Shown piece by piece: positions 1-11,607 of a stretch of DNA of 64,000 bases. Made by a program: the position numbers and the translations under genes. The stretch's first letter is position 1; every line of letters starts with the position of its first letter. The stretch is from Phanerochaete sordida (Eukaryota > Basidiomycota > Agaricomycetes > Polyporales > Phanerochaetaceae), in assembly GCA_019973155.2 (NCBI GenBank), contig BPQB01000010.1, positions 558,001-622,000 on the forward strand. Direction: 5' to 3'. A model generated the notes under the pieces. It had not been told where the DNA came from. It ran no database searches and was given only the letters and a program-made list of their open reading frames with translations.

Positions 1-1327
1 CCTCTGTCGATCCCAATCACCACCGCCAACTTCCGTCGCTTCGTCGCGAAAGTAGGCCCCGTGTTCTGGCTCCAGGATAGGTTGGAGGAGATTGTCATGT
101 GGAGAAGGGGCTGGAAGTACACCACGGTATGGATGTGCGCATATACCTTCCTGTGTACGTTTCGCCGCACCTTCTTTCCTGGCCAGGCCCGCTGAACGTT
201 GTACAGGCTACTATCCTAGGCTGGCTTTGCTGTTGCCTGTAGTCTTCCTCCTTGGCGCTATACTGGGCACGCACCCCGCGCTGCGGAATGGCGGCGATCT
301 CTCCGCCAGCTCTCAGCCTGCAAAGGTCCCGCCTCCCACTCCCTCTCCAGTACCTGAATGGAGCATGGACTGGCTAGGAAACGTACAAGCTATCCAGAAC
401 CTCATGGGCGCATTGTAAGCTCAAGTATCTGATTCACCGTCCAGGTCACTCACGTACGCAGCTCCGATGCGCACGACAAGGTCTATCCCGTAGTCCCCCA
501 CCTCAACCACACTACGCCGTACACACCTGTCGTGTTTACGTTGACGGTAGCCGCGCTCATACTTGCGATGCCCCTGGTTGCCTTGATACCTCTGCGAGCG
601 GCATTTATCATCCTCGGCCTCGCACCTTTCGTCCTCACTCACCCGTTCACAATGTACACTCTATACCCTCTCTTACGCGAATGGGCCGCAAGGCGGCTGG
701 TCACGCTCCATGTCCGCGTCATGAAGCTGGTCGACAACGACCGCCTTGAAGACAAGCACTGGCGCTCCGAGCTGCGGGACGTCGAGCTCTGGGAGAACGA
801 GCGGTGGGCGGGCGTGTCAGGCGCGGACGACGGCGGCTCTGGCGACGCTGGCTGGAACAAGAGCAACCTGCGGCCGGGCGAGCGCAAGGCGTGGACGCGC
901 GGCAGGGACGGCTGGAGCGGCGTGTCCGACGATGGGAGCGGCGACGTCAGGTTCGTGCGGTTCGCGGCTTCTATCACGCGGGCTGTGACTGAATCTGCCT
1001 GGGTGTTTCCGCCGGTTCGTTCCAGCAGCAACCTCACGTTCTCACTCTCACCGGGCTGGCTCTTCGTCGAGACGGAAGACTGGCGGCCCGACCTCGAGGC
1101 ATCTTGGATAGGTCCCGAATGCGCGGACCAAGGTGGGGCCGTGTCCATTAGTGTGTGTGCGTGCCGTACTCACCGTCGGCTTCCTTGTAGATGGCTGGGT
1201 ATACACCGACGATGTTTGGATGAACCCCAGTTCTGTGCCGAAGGACACCTGGAAGCAGACCAGTGGCATGACTCGGAGACGACGGTGGGTTAGAAGGATC
1301 TATTTCGATCCTGCCGCGGCAAGGTAG
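1..1327 (+). CDS. Peroxisomal dysferlin-domain (Pex24/Pex30-type) membrane protein, 5' end outside window
   Basis: Exons join(<1..154, 207..414, 462..1150, 1191..1327); all phases agree and give 395 visible residues. The first visible residues are already inside the conserved N-terminal region, so the start lies upstream of the window. Hydrophobic segments lie at about residues 45-75 and 140-185. A DysF domain follows: its N-terminal half holds ELWENERW near residue 228 and a WTRGRDGW-like stretch, and its C-terminal half, created by the last splice, holds GWVYTDDVW near 351 and the arginine-rich RRRRWVRRIY. In yeasts this family (Pex23/24/28-32) sits in the ER/peroxisome membrane and controls peroxisome size, number and contact sites. 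Hydrophobic segments plus a split DysF domain make the family call firm; which paralogue it is cannot be told. Confidence 0.85.
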
Positions 1328-1531
1328 TCTTTTACAGCACTGTACAGATGTCGAGAATACAGATACGTTTAACCTCGTTTGCAGATTGTGTCCGTGATGA
1401 CAGCTAGCCTGAGAATGCATGGGAACGCGGAACGTGCAGTGGTATGAACAGCATAACCCCAAAGTCCTGACAGCAGAAAACAGCACTAGCACCGGAGTAG
1501 AAGATGGGTCATAACCCTGGAGAAAGTTCAT

Positions 1532-2497
1532 TTACACCACGAACGCCTGCAAACGGACCCGAGTATGAGCAAGGCGCGCGAGAGTATACTGGCCATTCGC
1601 GAAAGTGCTCACCCCATTGACACCGATGGTCTGACCATTCACCCAGTTCGCTTCCTCAGACGCGAGGAACGCGACTATCGGGCTCATCTCGTCGGGCTGC
1701 GGGAGGCGATTTTGCGGATTCAGGCCCGCGATCCAGCGGATCATATGTGGCGGCTTGCCGGCGCGGAAGAGCGGCGTGTCGACCGCGCCTGGCGCGACCG
1801 CGTTCACGGTGATGCCGCGCGCACCGAGGTCGTGCGCCAGCACCCGCACGAGCTGCTCGACCGCGCCTTTCGAGGACGCGTACAGCAGGCCCATCGGCAG
1901 GATGCTCGACGCACGCGTGAGCGCGGTCGACATGAAGATGATGCGGCTGCCTGCGAGCGAACGCGTCAGTCGCATGCAGAGGGGCAGCACGGGGGGCAGC
2001 GCACCAGGCTTCATCTCCTGCGCCGCGCTCTGCACGAGGAAGAGCGGGCCCTTGACGTTCGTGTTGAAGTGCGCGTCGAACTCGGCCTCGTCCGTCTCCG
2101 CGAGCGGCTTGTGGCCCATGAAGCCCGCGTTGAGCACGAGGATGTCCGGCGGGCCGAGCAGCTTCGTGCACTCGCGCAGCAGCGCCCGCCCGCCCGCGAC
2201 GCTCGACACGTCCGCGCGCACGACGACCGCGCGCCCGCCATCGCGCGCGTTGATCGCGTACGCCGTGCGCTCGGCCTCGCCCGCGCTGCGGTGGTAGTTC
2301 ACGACGACGTCCGCGCCGTCCGCCGCGAGCCGCCGCGCGATCGCCGCGCCGATGGAGCGCGACGAACCCGTGACGAGCGCGACCTTGCCTGCGAGCGGGC
2401 GCGCGCGCGTGTGCGTCTGCGGTTGCGGCGTGGGCTGCGGCTGCGGCGTCGGCTGCGCGCCGTTCGGAGCCGCACGCGGAGACGGAGGGGGCGCCAT
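1532..2497 (-). CDS. Short-chain dehydrogenase/reductase (SDR)
   Basis: Exons complement(1532..1546, 1613..1950, 2005..2497), 281 aa. A Pro/Gln/Thr-rich leader of about 30 residues precedes a classical Rossmann domain: cofactor motif TGSSRSIG (the usual third glycine is Ser), LNAG, and the active-site YASSK with an upstream Ser. The start at 2497 was chosen because the frame further upstream is low-complexity GC-rich sequence with no family similarity. Both introns (54 and 66 nt) are multiples of three without stops, so the frame also reads through unspliced; they are called introns because removal restores the SDR consensus (MKPG-SRIIFMS and the VNGAFVV end). It is likely an NAD(P)H-dependent oxidoreductase of unknown substrate. 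A TATA-like box lies about 45 bp upstream. Confidence 0.88.
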   Translation of the reverse strand: MAPPPSPRAAPNGAQPTPQPQPTPQPQTHTRARPLAGKVALVTGSSRSIGAAIARRLAADGADVVVNYHRSAGEAERTAYAINARDGGRAVVVRADVSSVAGGRALLRECTKLLGPPDILVLNAGFMGHKPLAETDEAEFDAHFNTNVKGPLFLVQSAAQEMKPGALPPVLPLCMRLTRSLAGSRIIFMSTALTRASSILPMGLLYASSKGAVEQLVRVLAHDLGARGITVNAVAPGAVDTPLFRAGKPPHMIRWIAGLNPQNRLPQPDEMSPIVAFLASEEANWVNGQTIGVNGVSTFANGQYTLARLAHTRVRLQAFVV

Positions 2498-4611
2498 GGG
2501 TGCGGAGGGATGGGCGCGGCCGCACGCTGGGACGCGGCGATAAATACGCGGCGCGCAGGTCCGCACCCGAGCCCCGGCATTGCTCCCGTGGGCTGGCGGA
2601 GGGGGCGCCCTCGCGCGGACGCAGACGCAGGGGCACGCCCGGAGGAGCATGTGGGGCTGATCGTGCGCGAAAGAAGCAGCGGGTAAGGCTCGTCCCCTGC
2701 CGCCCCGGCTGCGCCTGCCAGTGCCGCGCGCGACGCGGTGTGCGTGCATTGAGTGTCGCGCGCGGCGCGCGCTGGACGTCTGCGGCCGCCGCGTCGCGCG
2801 CGGGGCCCCGCGGGCGTGACCGCGCAGTGCGAATCGGACTTGCGCGGCGGCGCCCGGTGCGGGGGCATTTGCGCTCAGCGCATGCCGCTCGCGCGGGGGC
2901 GCGCGCCTGGCGCGGGAGACCGAAAGCGGCCCAGCAGCTGCCCCCGGATCGATGAGCGTACCCACATCGCACCCGTTGAATGCGCGTGCCTGCAGGCCCG
3001 GCGGCGACCCTGCACGCGAAGCCGCGTCGGCTGTGACGACAGGCCCGCCGCGCGCGCGCACAGGAGGCCCCCACGTGCCCGCGGCGCCGTGCACAATTAA
3101 GCCATAATGCGCACTGGAGGCGTCGTCTGCGAGTGCTCCGTCGTGCCAAATGACGGCCATCTGCGGCAGGGCCGCGTGGCGGGCCTGCAGGTGTGGCAGC
3201 GGACGCCTGCGGGAGGCAGTAGGCGAGCCCGTTCCGCGCATCGAAGGGCGCGTGCGCTGCACGATCGCCCCGGCGCACGTAAGCTCGCAGTTTGCGCATC
3301 CCCGGCGGTCGTGGCACACGTTAAGCGGGCCCGGCAGCTCGCGCGAGCCACAAAAGACAGCGGGCTTGGCGAGGCCTGCCACGGAATGAACTCCGACATT
3401 TACGGCATTGCCGTGCGTCGGGACACAGTGCGCTTGCCACTTTGCTCGCCGTCGAGGAGCCGGTGCCGGCGATCGCACCGCTGCGCGCGCGTGCGATCGC
3501 CCTCGATCAGGCCCGTGCGCGCCGCCCCACTTGCGGGCCAGCGTCGATGTGGGCCAGGACGCGGCGGCGCACGCTCGCGCGCACGCCGGCAGCTCGGCAG
3601 CACCCCAGAACCTTGCGCGCTGTTTATCACCCACGCTCGGAACCTTGCGCACCGCGTCGCGCGACCGAAGCCTATCGCCGCGCACGTATGCTGACTGTGT
3701 GCTAGTCGAGACCCGGCGAGGTCGCCACTTGCGTGCGACTCGCGCTGGGGCGTGCGGGGTCGGCTGCTCGGACGCCGTCGGCTCCCGCTTCTTTCTTCCA
3801 CGGTAAGTTAGCTAGGTGTCCGATTTAGCGCGCTGGCCGTGCTGTCCTTGTGCTCAGGCTACACCGTACCCTGAGGTGACGCGAATCTGACGCAAGCGGC
3901 GTACAGGTGCTGGAGGGGCCTAGAATATTGGCGGATAGGCACCGGCCGCCGGACCCACATTGGCCTTCGCGAGCAGGTCTCATACGGTCCGAGAATGTCG
4001 GCGTTGATCTGCCCGTGAATCGTGGAGTACTCAGTGGGTCGACGGCACTTATTGCATAGGCAGTTGGCACAGCGCACTAGGGCCCAGACCGCGACTTGAT
4101 CACCGATAATTTTTGCTTTGCTGGCACGTTGGTGTCAAACTTGCAAAACCACGCTCTTCAGCCCCCAGGCCGTCGTGCCCAGCAAGAATCTGGACTGCAG
4201 CCTAGATGAGCCAACCACGATGGTACTGGACCTTCAGACGAGGGCACATTAGACCCCAGCGCACCCAGCCTCCGGGCGGCACGCAGACACCAGCGACGAA
4301 CACCAGACTTGCCTTTTCGGTCACCGCCGGCGGCAAGCGAGAAGCAGGGCCGAGACCGGCAGTCTGGCGCAACGCCACGACGTCTCAGGCGGGCCCTTTG
4401 CGCGCTGTGCTCCCCGTCGTCCGCGCGCATACAACCCCAGACGCCGCAGCTTAGCGCTGTGCTCACGTCGTCGCGCGCCCTGCAGGCCCCGCTGCCGCGG
4501 GACCTCGCTGTTCCATCGGCGGCGACGCTTGCGCTGCCCCGATCCGACTGCGTCGAACGCACGGTCACCGGTGCTGACACCAGCGGAAGACAATCTTTCA
4601 CAGGGACAATG
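2498..4611. other. Intergenic, GC-rich then mixed; no gene supported
   Basis: About 2.1 kb between the SDR start and the methyltransferase stop. The first 1.3 kb is extremely GC-rich, so five or more frames stay open by chance, including a minus-strand frame continuous with the SDR. None shows family motifs or a sensible amino-acid mix. Apart from the SDR promoter I see nothing I can support. Confidence 0.6.
2540..2547 (-). promoter_or_regulatory. TATA-like box of the SDR gene
   Basis: GTATTTAT on the minus strand, 43-50 bp upstream of the SDR start codon; it is the only AT-rich octamer in a very GC-rich surround. Confidence 0.45.
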
Positions 4612-6001
4612 TCATCGGCGGCGGCCATACACGTTCTGTATGCGGACGTAGGTCGGGACACGCGCCTCCATCAGCTCGCGCTCGGCCTCCTCCTCCAGCG
4701 GGTTCAGGATCTGCTCGGGCACGCCCGTGCCCAGCAGCAGCGGCCGGCCGGACTTGAGGAATGCCTGGCGGAGGGGCTGAGCCTCCGGCAAGGTTAGGCT
4801 GAAGAAAGAACGTACGAGGATGTCCTCGCGCATCGCCGCGCCCCAGCGGTTTTTCTGGCGGGCCTCGTCGTCCTGCCCGGGGTTCCAGCACGACGTCTGG
4901 AGCCACCACTCGCGGTATTGCACGTCCTCGAACGCGCCGTGGTCGCGTGTCCAGCCGTAGAGGTGGTTCGCGGCGTCGGGCTCGCCGCCCTGCATCTGGA
5001 CGGCGCGGAGCGCGAGATGGAACCAGCGCGCGAGCGGCGACGCATCTACCGTTATCGGGATGGGCTGCTTGTCGAAGTCGTAGACGCGGAAGTCGAACTC
5101 GGTCAGGTCGATGAGACCGCCGGGCTTCAGGACGTGGGAAATCTGGTCCACAAGGCCCTTGTAATCGCGTATCTGCAGGCGTTGCTGTCCATCAGCGAAC
5201 GAATACGAGAGATGATGAGCATCAGGACATACGCCGGTCGAAATGAGGCGAGCGTGTGCGACATTGAATTCGCCGTAGAAGTGCTGAAGGCCGAGGTTGA
5301 TGTCGTCGACTTCGCTCCTAGAGGCATATCAAGGGGCTTTTTCTGCGGTTAGATGACAGCAACCAACCTGCAGTTGGGAGGTATATCTCTGGGAGGGAAG
5401 GTCGTCAGCGACTGTTCTTGGCAAGCTAGGGGCTAAACCTACATGATTTGCATCGGGATAAGGTCCACCGCGACGCAGCTGCAGTTCGGAAAGTCGCGTG
5501 CGACATCCACGATCCTAGCGGCCAGTGGATTGGAAAAGGGGTGGATGAGAGCGCAGATTTCCACGTACCAGCTACCGCTGCCGCAGCCCAAATCTACGAC
5601 AGTCTTGACTTGCCCTGGCGTGTCCGCCAGGACTTCGAATATCGGAGGCGGGTACTTTCCCATGATCTCCCTGAACATGGCATGCTGCTGGTCTGCGGAG
5701 CGAGATGGTCAGGCACGGGCCCCCGCACGAGCCGCCGCGACGCACCGAGCCGCTCGAGCTCCTCCTCGTCCGCGGGCAGGCGGTAGATCTCGGAGTAGTT
5801 GTTCAGGCCGCGGCCGTACTCCTGGCGGAACGCATTGATGCGCATCGAGCTCGTCATGGAGAAGACGGAGGGGCCGGGCGACGCGGAGCGCATGTCCCAG
5901 TCCTCGGTCGTGACGGAGCTCGCGCGCGCGGAGCACACACAGGAGGCGGACCCGCCGTCGCTCTCGTCGTCGGAGGCGCTGTCGTAGCCGGCGGAGGCCA
6001 T
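4612..6001 (-). CDS. Class I SAM-dependent methyltransferase
   Basis: Exons complement(4612..5172, 5233..5317, 5368..5388, 5443..5692, 5746..6001), 390 aa with all phases consistent. One exon is only 21 nt; without it the conserved DIPPNCR-SEVDDINLG stretch is lost. After a Ser/Asp-rich N-terminus (about 60 residues) comes the Rossmann-type methyltransferase core: motif I VVDLGCGSGSW near residue 117, an acidic motif II (VAVDLIPMQ) and the post-motif HVLKPGGLIDLTEFD. This is the architecture of fungal TAM-domain, LaeA-related and small-molecule methyltransferases. The substrate is unknown. It lies tandem with, and on the same strand as, the SDR, which would suit a small tailoring pair, but spacing over 2 kb argues against tight linkage. 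Confidence 0.88.
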
Positions 6002-6271
6002 CGCGGGGCGTGCGCGCGGGCGGGCGGGGGCGGGCTGCGGGCGGGCGCGGCGTGGTCGTGGTCAGGAGGCATCTGCGCGACGTGGGCGACGGCGGGAAAG
6101 GCACTGGCAAGACCGGCGGAGGAAGCTAACGCAAATGCGGACTCCGATTCGTCGGCGGAGACTGCTCCCAAGGCCACGTGGCGCCCCTTGCCCCCATCCG
6201 GAAGGTCTCTACGATCGTCATTCTCAAACAAACAGATAAGCCAAAACATTTGAGAGACATGCGCGACCGTT

Positions 6272-9200
6272 CTAGTCCCATCCCTGTCGGAACCACTCCT
6301 CGCTGAACACCCCTTCCTCCACCACCTCGTCTATGTCCGCCGCGACCTCCTCCTCGATGACGTGCAGCTTGCGAATCGCGCCTTCCGCAGCCGCAAAGCG
6401 GACCTCGTTCTGCGACGCCCTGCCGCGGAAGGGCTCCGTGGCCCGGAACTCCTCGACGTCGTCGATCTTGACGTAGCAGCTGATGTCGCCGTCGATCCGC
6501 TCGCTCTTGATCGCCCACTTGCGCTCGTTCTTCGCCGCCCAGATCGCGAGCCGAGACACGGGGTGCAGCACGTCCACGTCGTCCGCGACGATGCGCTCCA
6601 TGAGCTGCATGACGCCGAGCGTGCGTAGGACGCCCCTGACCGTGCCGAGGTCGCCGTGCGCGTCGAGGAAGACCGCGCCGAGGATGCTCTCGAGCATGTC
6701 GCTCACGAACTTCGGCGCCTGCAGGCTCGTCAGCGCGGCCCAGGGGTAGATGCCGTCCGCCGCGAGCGCGCGCGCGATCGCGTCGCCGTGCCGCTCCCAG
6801 CGCGCGTACGTGAGGTTGAGGTCGTCGAGCACCTTCGTGCTCGAGTGCAGCAGGCAGCGGCAGAGCGCGATGCGGTGCGTCGCGGTGTTGAGCACGATGC
6901 CGTCCTGCGCGGTCCACCCCGGCATCGCCGCGTCGATGTCGACGTGCGCGCGCATGCACACGAACGCGAGCAGGTGCGCGTTCACGAGCGCCTCCTTGCG
7001 GATGTGCATGTGCCCTGGCGAGTACTGCCGGCCGGGCGCGTGGTAGAGGAAGTCGGTCACGACCATGTCGAGCACCGCGTCGCCGATGAACTCGAGCCGC
7101 TCGTACGACTGCGTCTCGATGCTGCCCGTGTACGACGCGTGTGTCAGCGCCTCGACGAGCAGCGTGCGGTTCGTGAATTGGTAGTCGATCATGCGCTCGA
7201 CGAGCTCGAGCTCGGGCGGCAGCTCGCTGAGCTTCTCGACGTGGCTCAGCGACTTTTCGACGCACGCCGACACGGGCTCCCAGGTATCGATCCCGAGATG
7301 AAATAGCTCCGCGCATTCGGTGGCTAAGTCGAATCCGCCATGCTCGTATGCAGCGCCGATAAGGGACTCGACGACGTCGGCAAGCATCTTCGTCGACAGA
7401 TCCTGAGTTTTCTGCTTCTTCTTTCTTTTTTTCTTCTTCTCCCCGTCGGTGGTCTTGCTATCCTCTGCTGGCTGAGCTTGAGTCTCTTCCTTGTTCTCAG
7501 CGTTGTCTTTAAGCTCTTCATCGCCACCGTTCGCATTGTTGACTCCTGGGGCATCCGGAAGAACGGCCTCTTCCTTGCCACCCTCTGCCGGTGTCGCAGG
7601 TGCAGAGGTGTCGCCGATATACCGCGGCTTCCACTTCTTAGGCGCAAACCGGTCGCGGATGATCCACGTCTGGAGGCCCATCCGGATAGCGTCCTTCGCG
7701 AGCTTGTTATTGTTAACCGCGTGGTCCTTCCGCCGCGCGAGGTAGCCCTCGTGCCAGAGCGGGTACTGTGCGTGCAGGAGGATGCTGACGATGTACTTGA
7801 GCACGGTGTCGCCGAGTGTCTCCAGCCGCTCGTAGTTGACGAGGTCCGTCGCGACGGGCGCCGTCTGTGCGGGGCGGAGCAGCGCAAAGGGGATGGACGC
7901 GAGGCGCGGCGACGCGGCGAAGAGCGTCGTCCGCATCGCGTGCACGGTCGCCGAGATCGAGGCGAACCGCAGCAGGGAGGGCAGGAGCGTGGCGAACTGG
8001 AGGTCGTCGGCGCTGACGAGGTCGATGGTGGAATATTTGGGATGGAGAAGCACCTGACGATCGTCTGCAAGGCCCGCGTCGGCCGATTCTAGAGGCTCGA
8101 GGAAGTTCCTCCGGCGTGGATAGGCCTCAGCGACGATGAGCGGGTAGGATGGCTCCTCGACGTATTGCTCGACGAACTCCTCATGCTCCTCAGCAGAGAG
8201 AGGCTCATGGCGCCAGTGCCTGAACCGCAGCGGCTTGTCGAACTTCCGATTGGAGCGCACCGACGCGAGGTTGTTTGGATAGTTGAATTGTCGACCGAGG
8301 GCATCCGCGCTGGCACGCAGTGGTCCCTCGGTCCGCCCATGTTCGCCAGCCGACACACGCCTCTGCATCCACTCGCGCCGGGTCTCCCATTTCGCCTCGT
8401 CCGCGGGCGCCTCCATGGGCAGGAAGAGATACGGAAAGTCGCTGCGCGCGGGGTCCATGCGCGTGTCGTACGACGACAGGAAGATGCGCCGCGTGTACTC
8501 CTGCGCGGCCGCGATCGCGCCGTCCTCGTCCATCTCGTCCGGCAGCGAGAAGATGTCGACGCGCGTGGCCGGCGGGTTCCTGCCCGGGATGTACAGCACC
8601 GGCAGCTCGTCCGCGGAGAGGCCCTCGAGGCGCTGGCGCGTGAACATGAAGAGCCGCGGGAGCCCCGGGATCGCGACCTCGTTGTAATACCACGCCCCCG
8701 TGCGCTCCGTCGTCTGCCAGGGGTCGTACTGGATCGAGGTCTTTGCCATGCCCGCGCGCTTCTCGATGTCCTGTAGCAGCAGCTTGACGGCGCCGTCCTC
8801 GTCCTTGTAGATTTCGCTCGTATGCGGGAGCAAGTGGTCGTTCAGGAGCCCGACCTGGTACAGGCGGTGGTAAGCGAAGAACGCGGCGTGGTTTCGCGCC
8901 GACTGCTTGGTGGGATACACTACCGACGTCTCAAACTTGCGCAGCTCGATGGTGTCGCCCCACTCCGTCTTTCCCTCCTTCGGGACCTGGCGCGGGAGCG
9001 TGCATGTTGCGCCCCATGGTCCGGGGTAGGGCGCGGGCGGGTATCGCGGGTCAAACGAGTGCCAGCCCTCCTGATAGTCTGGGGGATCAAGATCGAACAC
9101 AGGCCCTTGGACTGCGTGGGATGAATGCGGGAGAATGGAGCAGAAATGGTACAGGTGGCTGACGGCGGAATCCAACGTCAACTTTGCTCTGCAACATTGT

Positions 9201-11056
9201 CAGGTCAACAACTTTCAGGTGCATGTAGTAGTCGGACGCACCCCGTTTCTGGAACCACGAACTCCAAGTCTTCGTCAAGCTCGCTTTCAGGAGGAGGATC
9301 GTTTGCGCGACTCGGGTCGGTGTACAGCTTGATCATAGCTTTCTCCATTTCCTCCCACGCTTTGATCTTCTCAGAGGCGGAGTCGCTGCCCAGCATGACA
9401 AGGAAGGTGCTTCGCCGCCGACGCGCGCGGCCCCTGCTCTGTGCCCAAGAGACCATGTTGTCGGGAGGGTCAAAGCGTATGACCGTGCCGCAGGCCTGAA
9501 TGTCGATACCCTCCTCCGCGACTGAGGTAGACACGACGAGGTTTTTATCGCCTGTTCTGAAGTCATTCAAGACCTGTGTCGCGCTGTCCCTGAGGAGCGA
9601 GCGCGAGATGTCGAGGAACGCGTGGCGCTTGAAACTGGCGGACGTGCCAAGAAGACAGCCCACTCGGAAGTCTTCCATGTCAGGAAGGGCCGAGATGACC
9701 TTCGCCAAGGAAAGCACAGCATCACGACGAGTGACGAAGACGATGCCGCTGAAAGGTTCCTCCTCGGAGTTGGATCTCCTCTTCTCGCTGTGCAGGCATT
9801 TCACCAGCTGCTGCACCTTCGAAGAGATACCAGCACGGATATCGTCCGGATCATATGAAGGGGACTCGACGTCAACTCGCGAAAGAACGCGGAGGAGATA
9901 GTTCTTCTCGCGGTCTTGCCAGGACGCCAAGACGCCGGTGTGTAGGTTCGCCTCTCGTCTGGCAGCCTGGATGATGCTGGCGATGTACCAATCTGCTGGC
10001 CAAGGACCGAGTTCGGCACAGATGTCGGTGGCAGTGCGGAGAAAGTCTCGCAGGCCCTTGTGGGTGAAGGAGTCCTCTTTGACAAGGGTTTTTGACAGCT
10101 TCTGGTCCACGCGGTTGCGCTGCTCCCCAGGTGGCAGCTTGGCCAGCTGGGAGCGCAGTGCAATCACGTAGGGATCATGCTCAATATCCAGGTTCCCGAC
10201 AACAGCGGCTAAGCTGTTGAGGTACCTGGAGGACAGGACGCCAGTGAGTGTGCCTTGAGTGTAGAGGACGTAGCGGAACTCCGGCCTGTGAACGAATGTG
10301 GCCAATTCTTCACGATTGAATCGAGATGAACGGATGACACTGTCCAGGTTGGTCTCGATTTCACTGCGGCGCAATGAGCATGAATGCGCGCCCAAGGCGA
10401 TACAACATACCGAAAGGACTTCTCGATGTCTCCAACGCTGTAAATTGGACTTGCCGTCAGGCCGAGTATAGCAGGACGCATGATTGCCCGACGGTCGATG
10501 TCTTGCCTCGGCGGCAAAGGGTGATAGAAGCCTCGCATGATCTCGTTGTACGGGTGCTTCGACATCGCATGATGTGCCTCATCAAAGACAAGGAGGGAGA
10601 CATCCCTGCCGAGATTGATGTAGCCATGACGTAAGGCATCTAGGAGGATCTGAGGGGTAGAGACGACGATTCGGTGTTGGGCGAGGATGGAGGACCAAAG
10701 TTCCGCATTCTTCCACTGATCAGGAGCAGATGCACCAGAGATGAGACCAACAGGAACAGGTATGGCCGCGGCGATGACGCTGCGTTGCTGCTCGATGAGT
10801 GTTACAGTCGGCGCCACAAACCACGAGACCTGGGCGCATATACTCAACGATGAGGACGATAGAACAATATTACTCGGCCACGCACTTTGTCGGTATTGTG
10901 TTCCACCTCATGCTTCATGCGAAGCATTGCAATATGAGTCTTTCCCGAGCCAGTGTCAAGCGCGATGACGATGTTCCTACGAAGACTCTCCTCTAACAGC
11001 TCCTGCTGGTAGCCTCGGGTAATGATTACTGGTATATTTTCCTCATGACCTGACAT
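6272..11056 (-). CDS. DCL: Dicer-like ribonuclease III (PAZ-less)
   Basis: Exons complement(6272..9188, 9242..10363, 10411..10829, 10886..11056), 1542 aa. The DExH helicase has Walker A DTGSGKT near residue 34, DEAHH near 140, and motifs V/VI ([10 protein letters not shown] about 473, QSRGRARR about 505). The linker carries the ETNLDSVI element. The Dicer dimerisation domain starts near 574. I see no PAZ domain between it and the RNase III domains, as in many fungal Dicers. RNase IIIa has ERLETLGD near 1024 and DVVESLIGA near 1175, split by an acidic then Lys-rich insert of about 75 residues. RNase IIIb has ERLEFIGD near 1267 and the DMLESILGA half near 1378. All four acidic pairs are present, so it should be active. 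It processes dsRNA into small RNAs for gene silencing. It shares a 551-bp divergent promoter with the K+ channel gene. Confidence 0.95.
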
Positions 11057-11607
11057 CTTGCTTGCTTGACTACGTGTACACTGCGTTAATCGAAGCTTCC
11101 AACACAGTGGAAGGGTAGAGGTGACGCACTCGATACAACGCCGGTTGCCTGCTAGACGTGTTGGTGGGTGTGGGGAAGGTACGAAGGAGCTAGAAGGGCG
11201 CTGCCTGCGATTTTATGATAGCGAAGAGCCGCCTGAACCCTGTTCAAAGAAGGCCCTACTGCGCGACATCAGGTGAATAGGCCACAAAGGGCGGGGTACT
11301 GGAAGTCACCGAAGAAGCGTCTCGTTCACTCCGCCGCAGTACAAAGCGAGGAACCGCCACGAGAGTGCCACTGCAAGAAAGAAACCAGTGTAGAAGGCAC
11401 AGCTAGCGATTCACCACGAGCGTCGAGTAGTCATTGTGGGAGGCAGCAAGGAGACGCGGAGGAAGGACGCGAACGATGCGACAGATAATTACCGCGCGTT
11501 TAAGTAGTTATCCCTCCAACTTACCGCTAAATAATGTGGAAACGCTTCCCGACGTTCTCACCAGAACCTCTCGCATGCCCCCCGCCACACCCTCGAGTCC
11601 GTGACCC
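11057..11607. promoter_or_regulatory. Divergent promoter region between the Dicer and K+ channel genes
   Basis: A 551-bp spacer between two start codons facing away from each other. It has no convincing TATA box; a pyrimidine-rich stretch with a CCCGCCACACCC block lies just before the channel start. Confidence 0.5.

Noticed and set aside
1532..3685. 717-codon open frame on the minus strand, continuous with the SDR
   Set aside because: The part upstream of 2497 is GC-rich with Arg/Ala/Pro bias and no motif; openness is expected at this composition, and the opposite strand is equally open.
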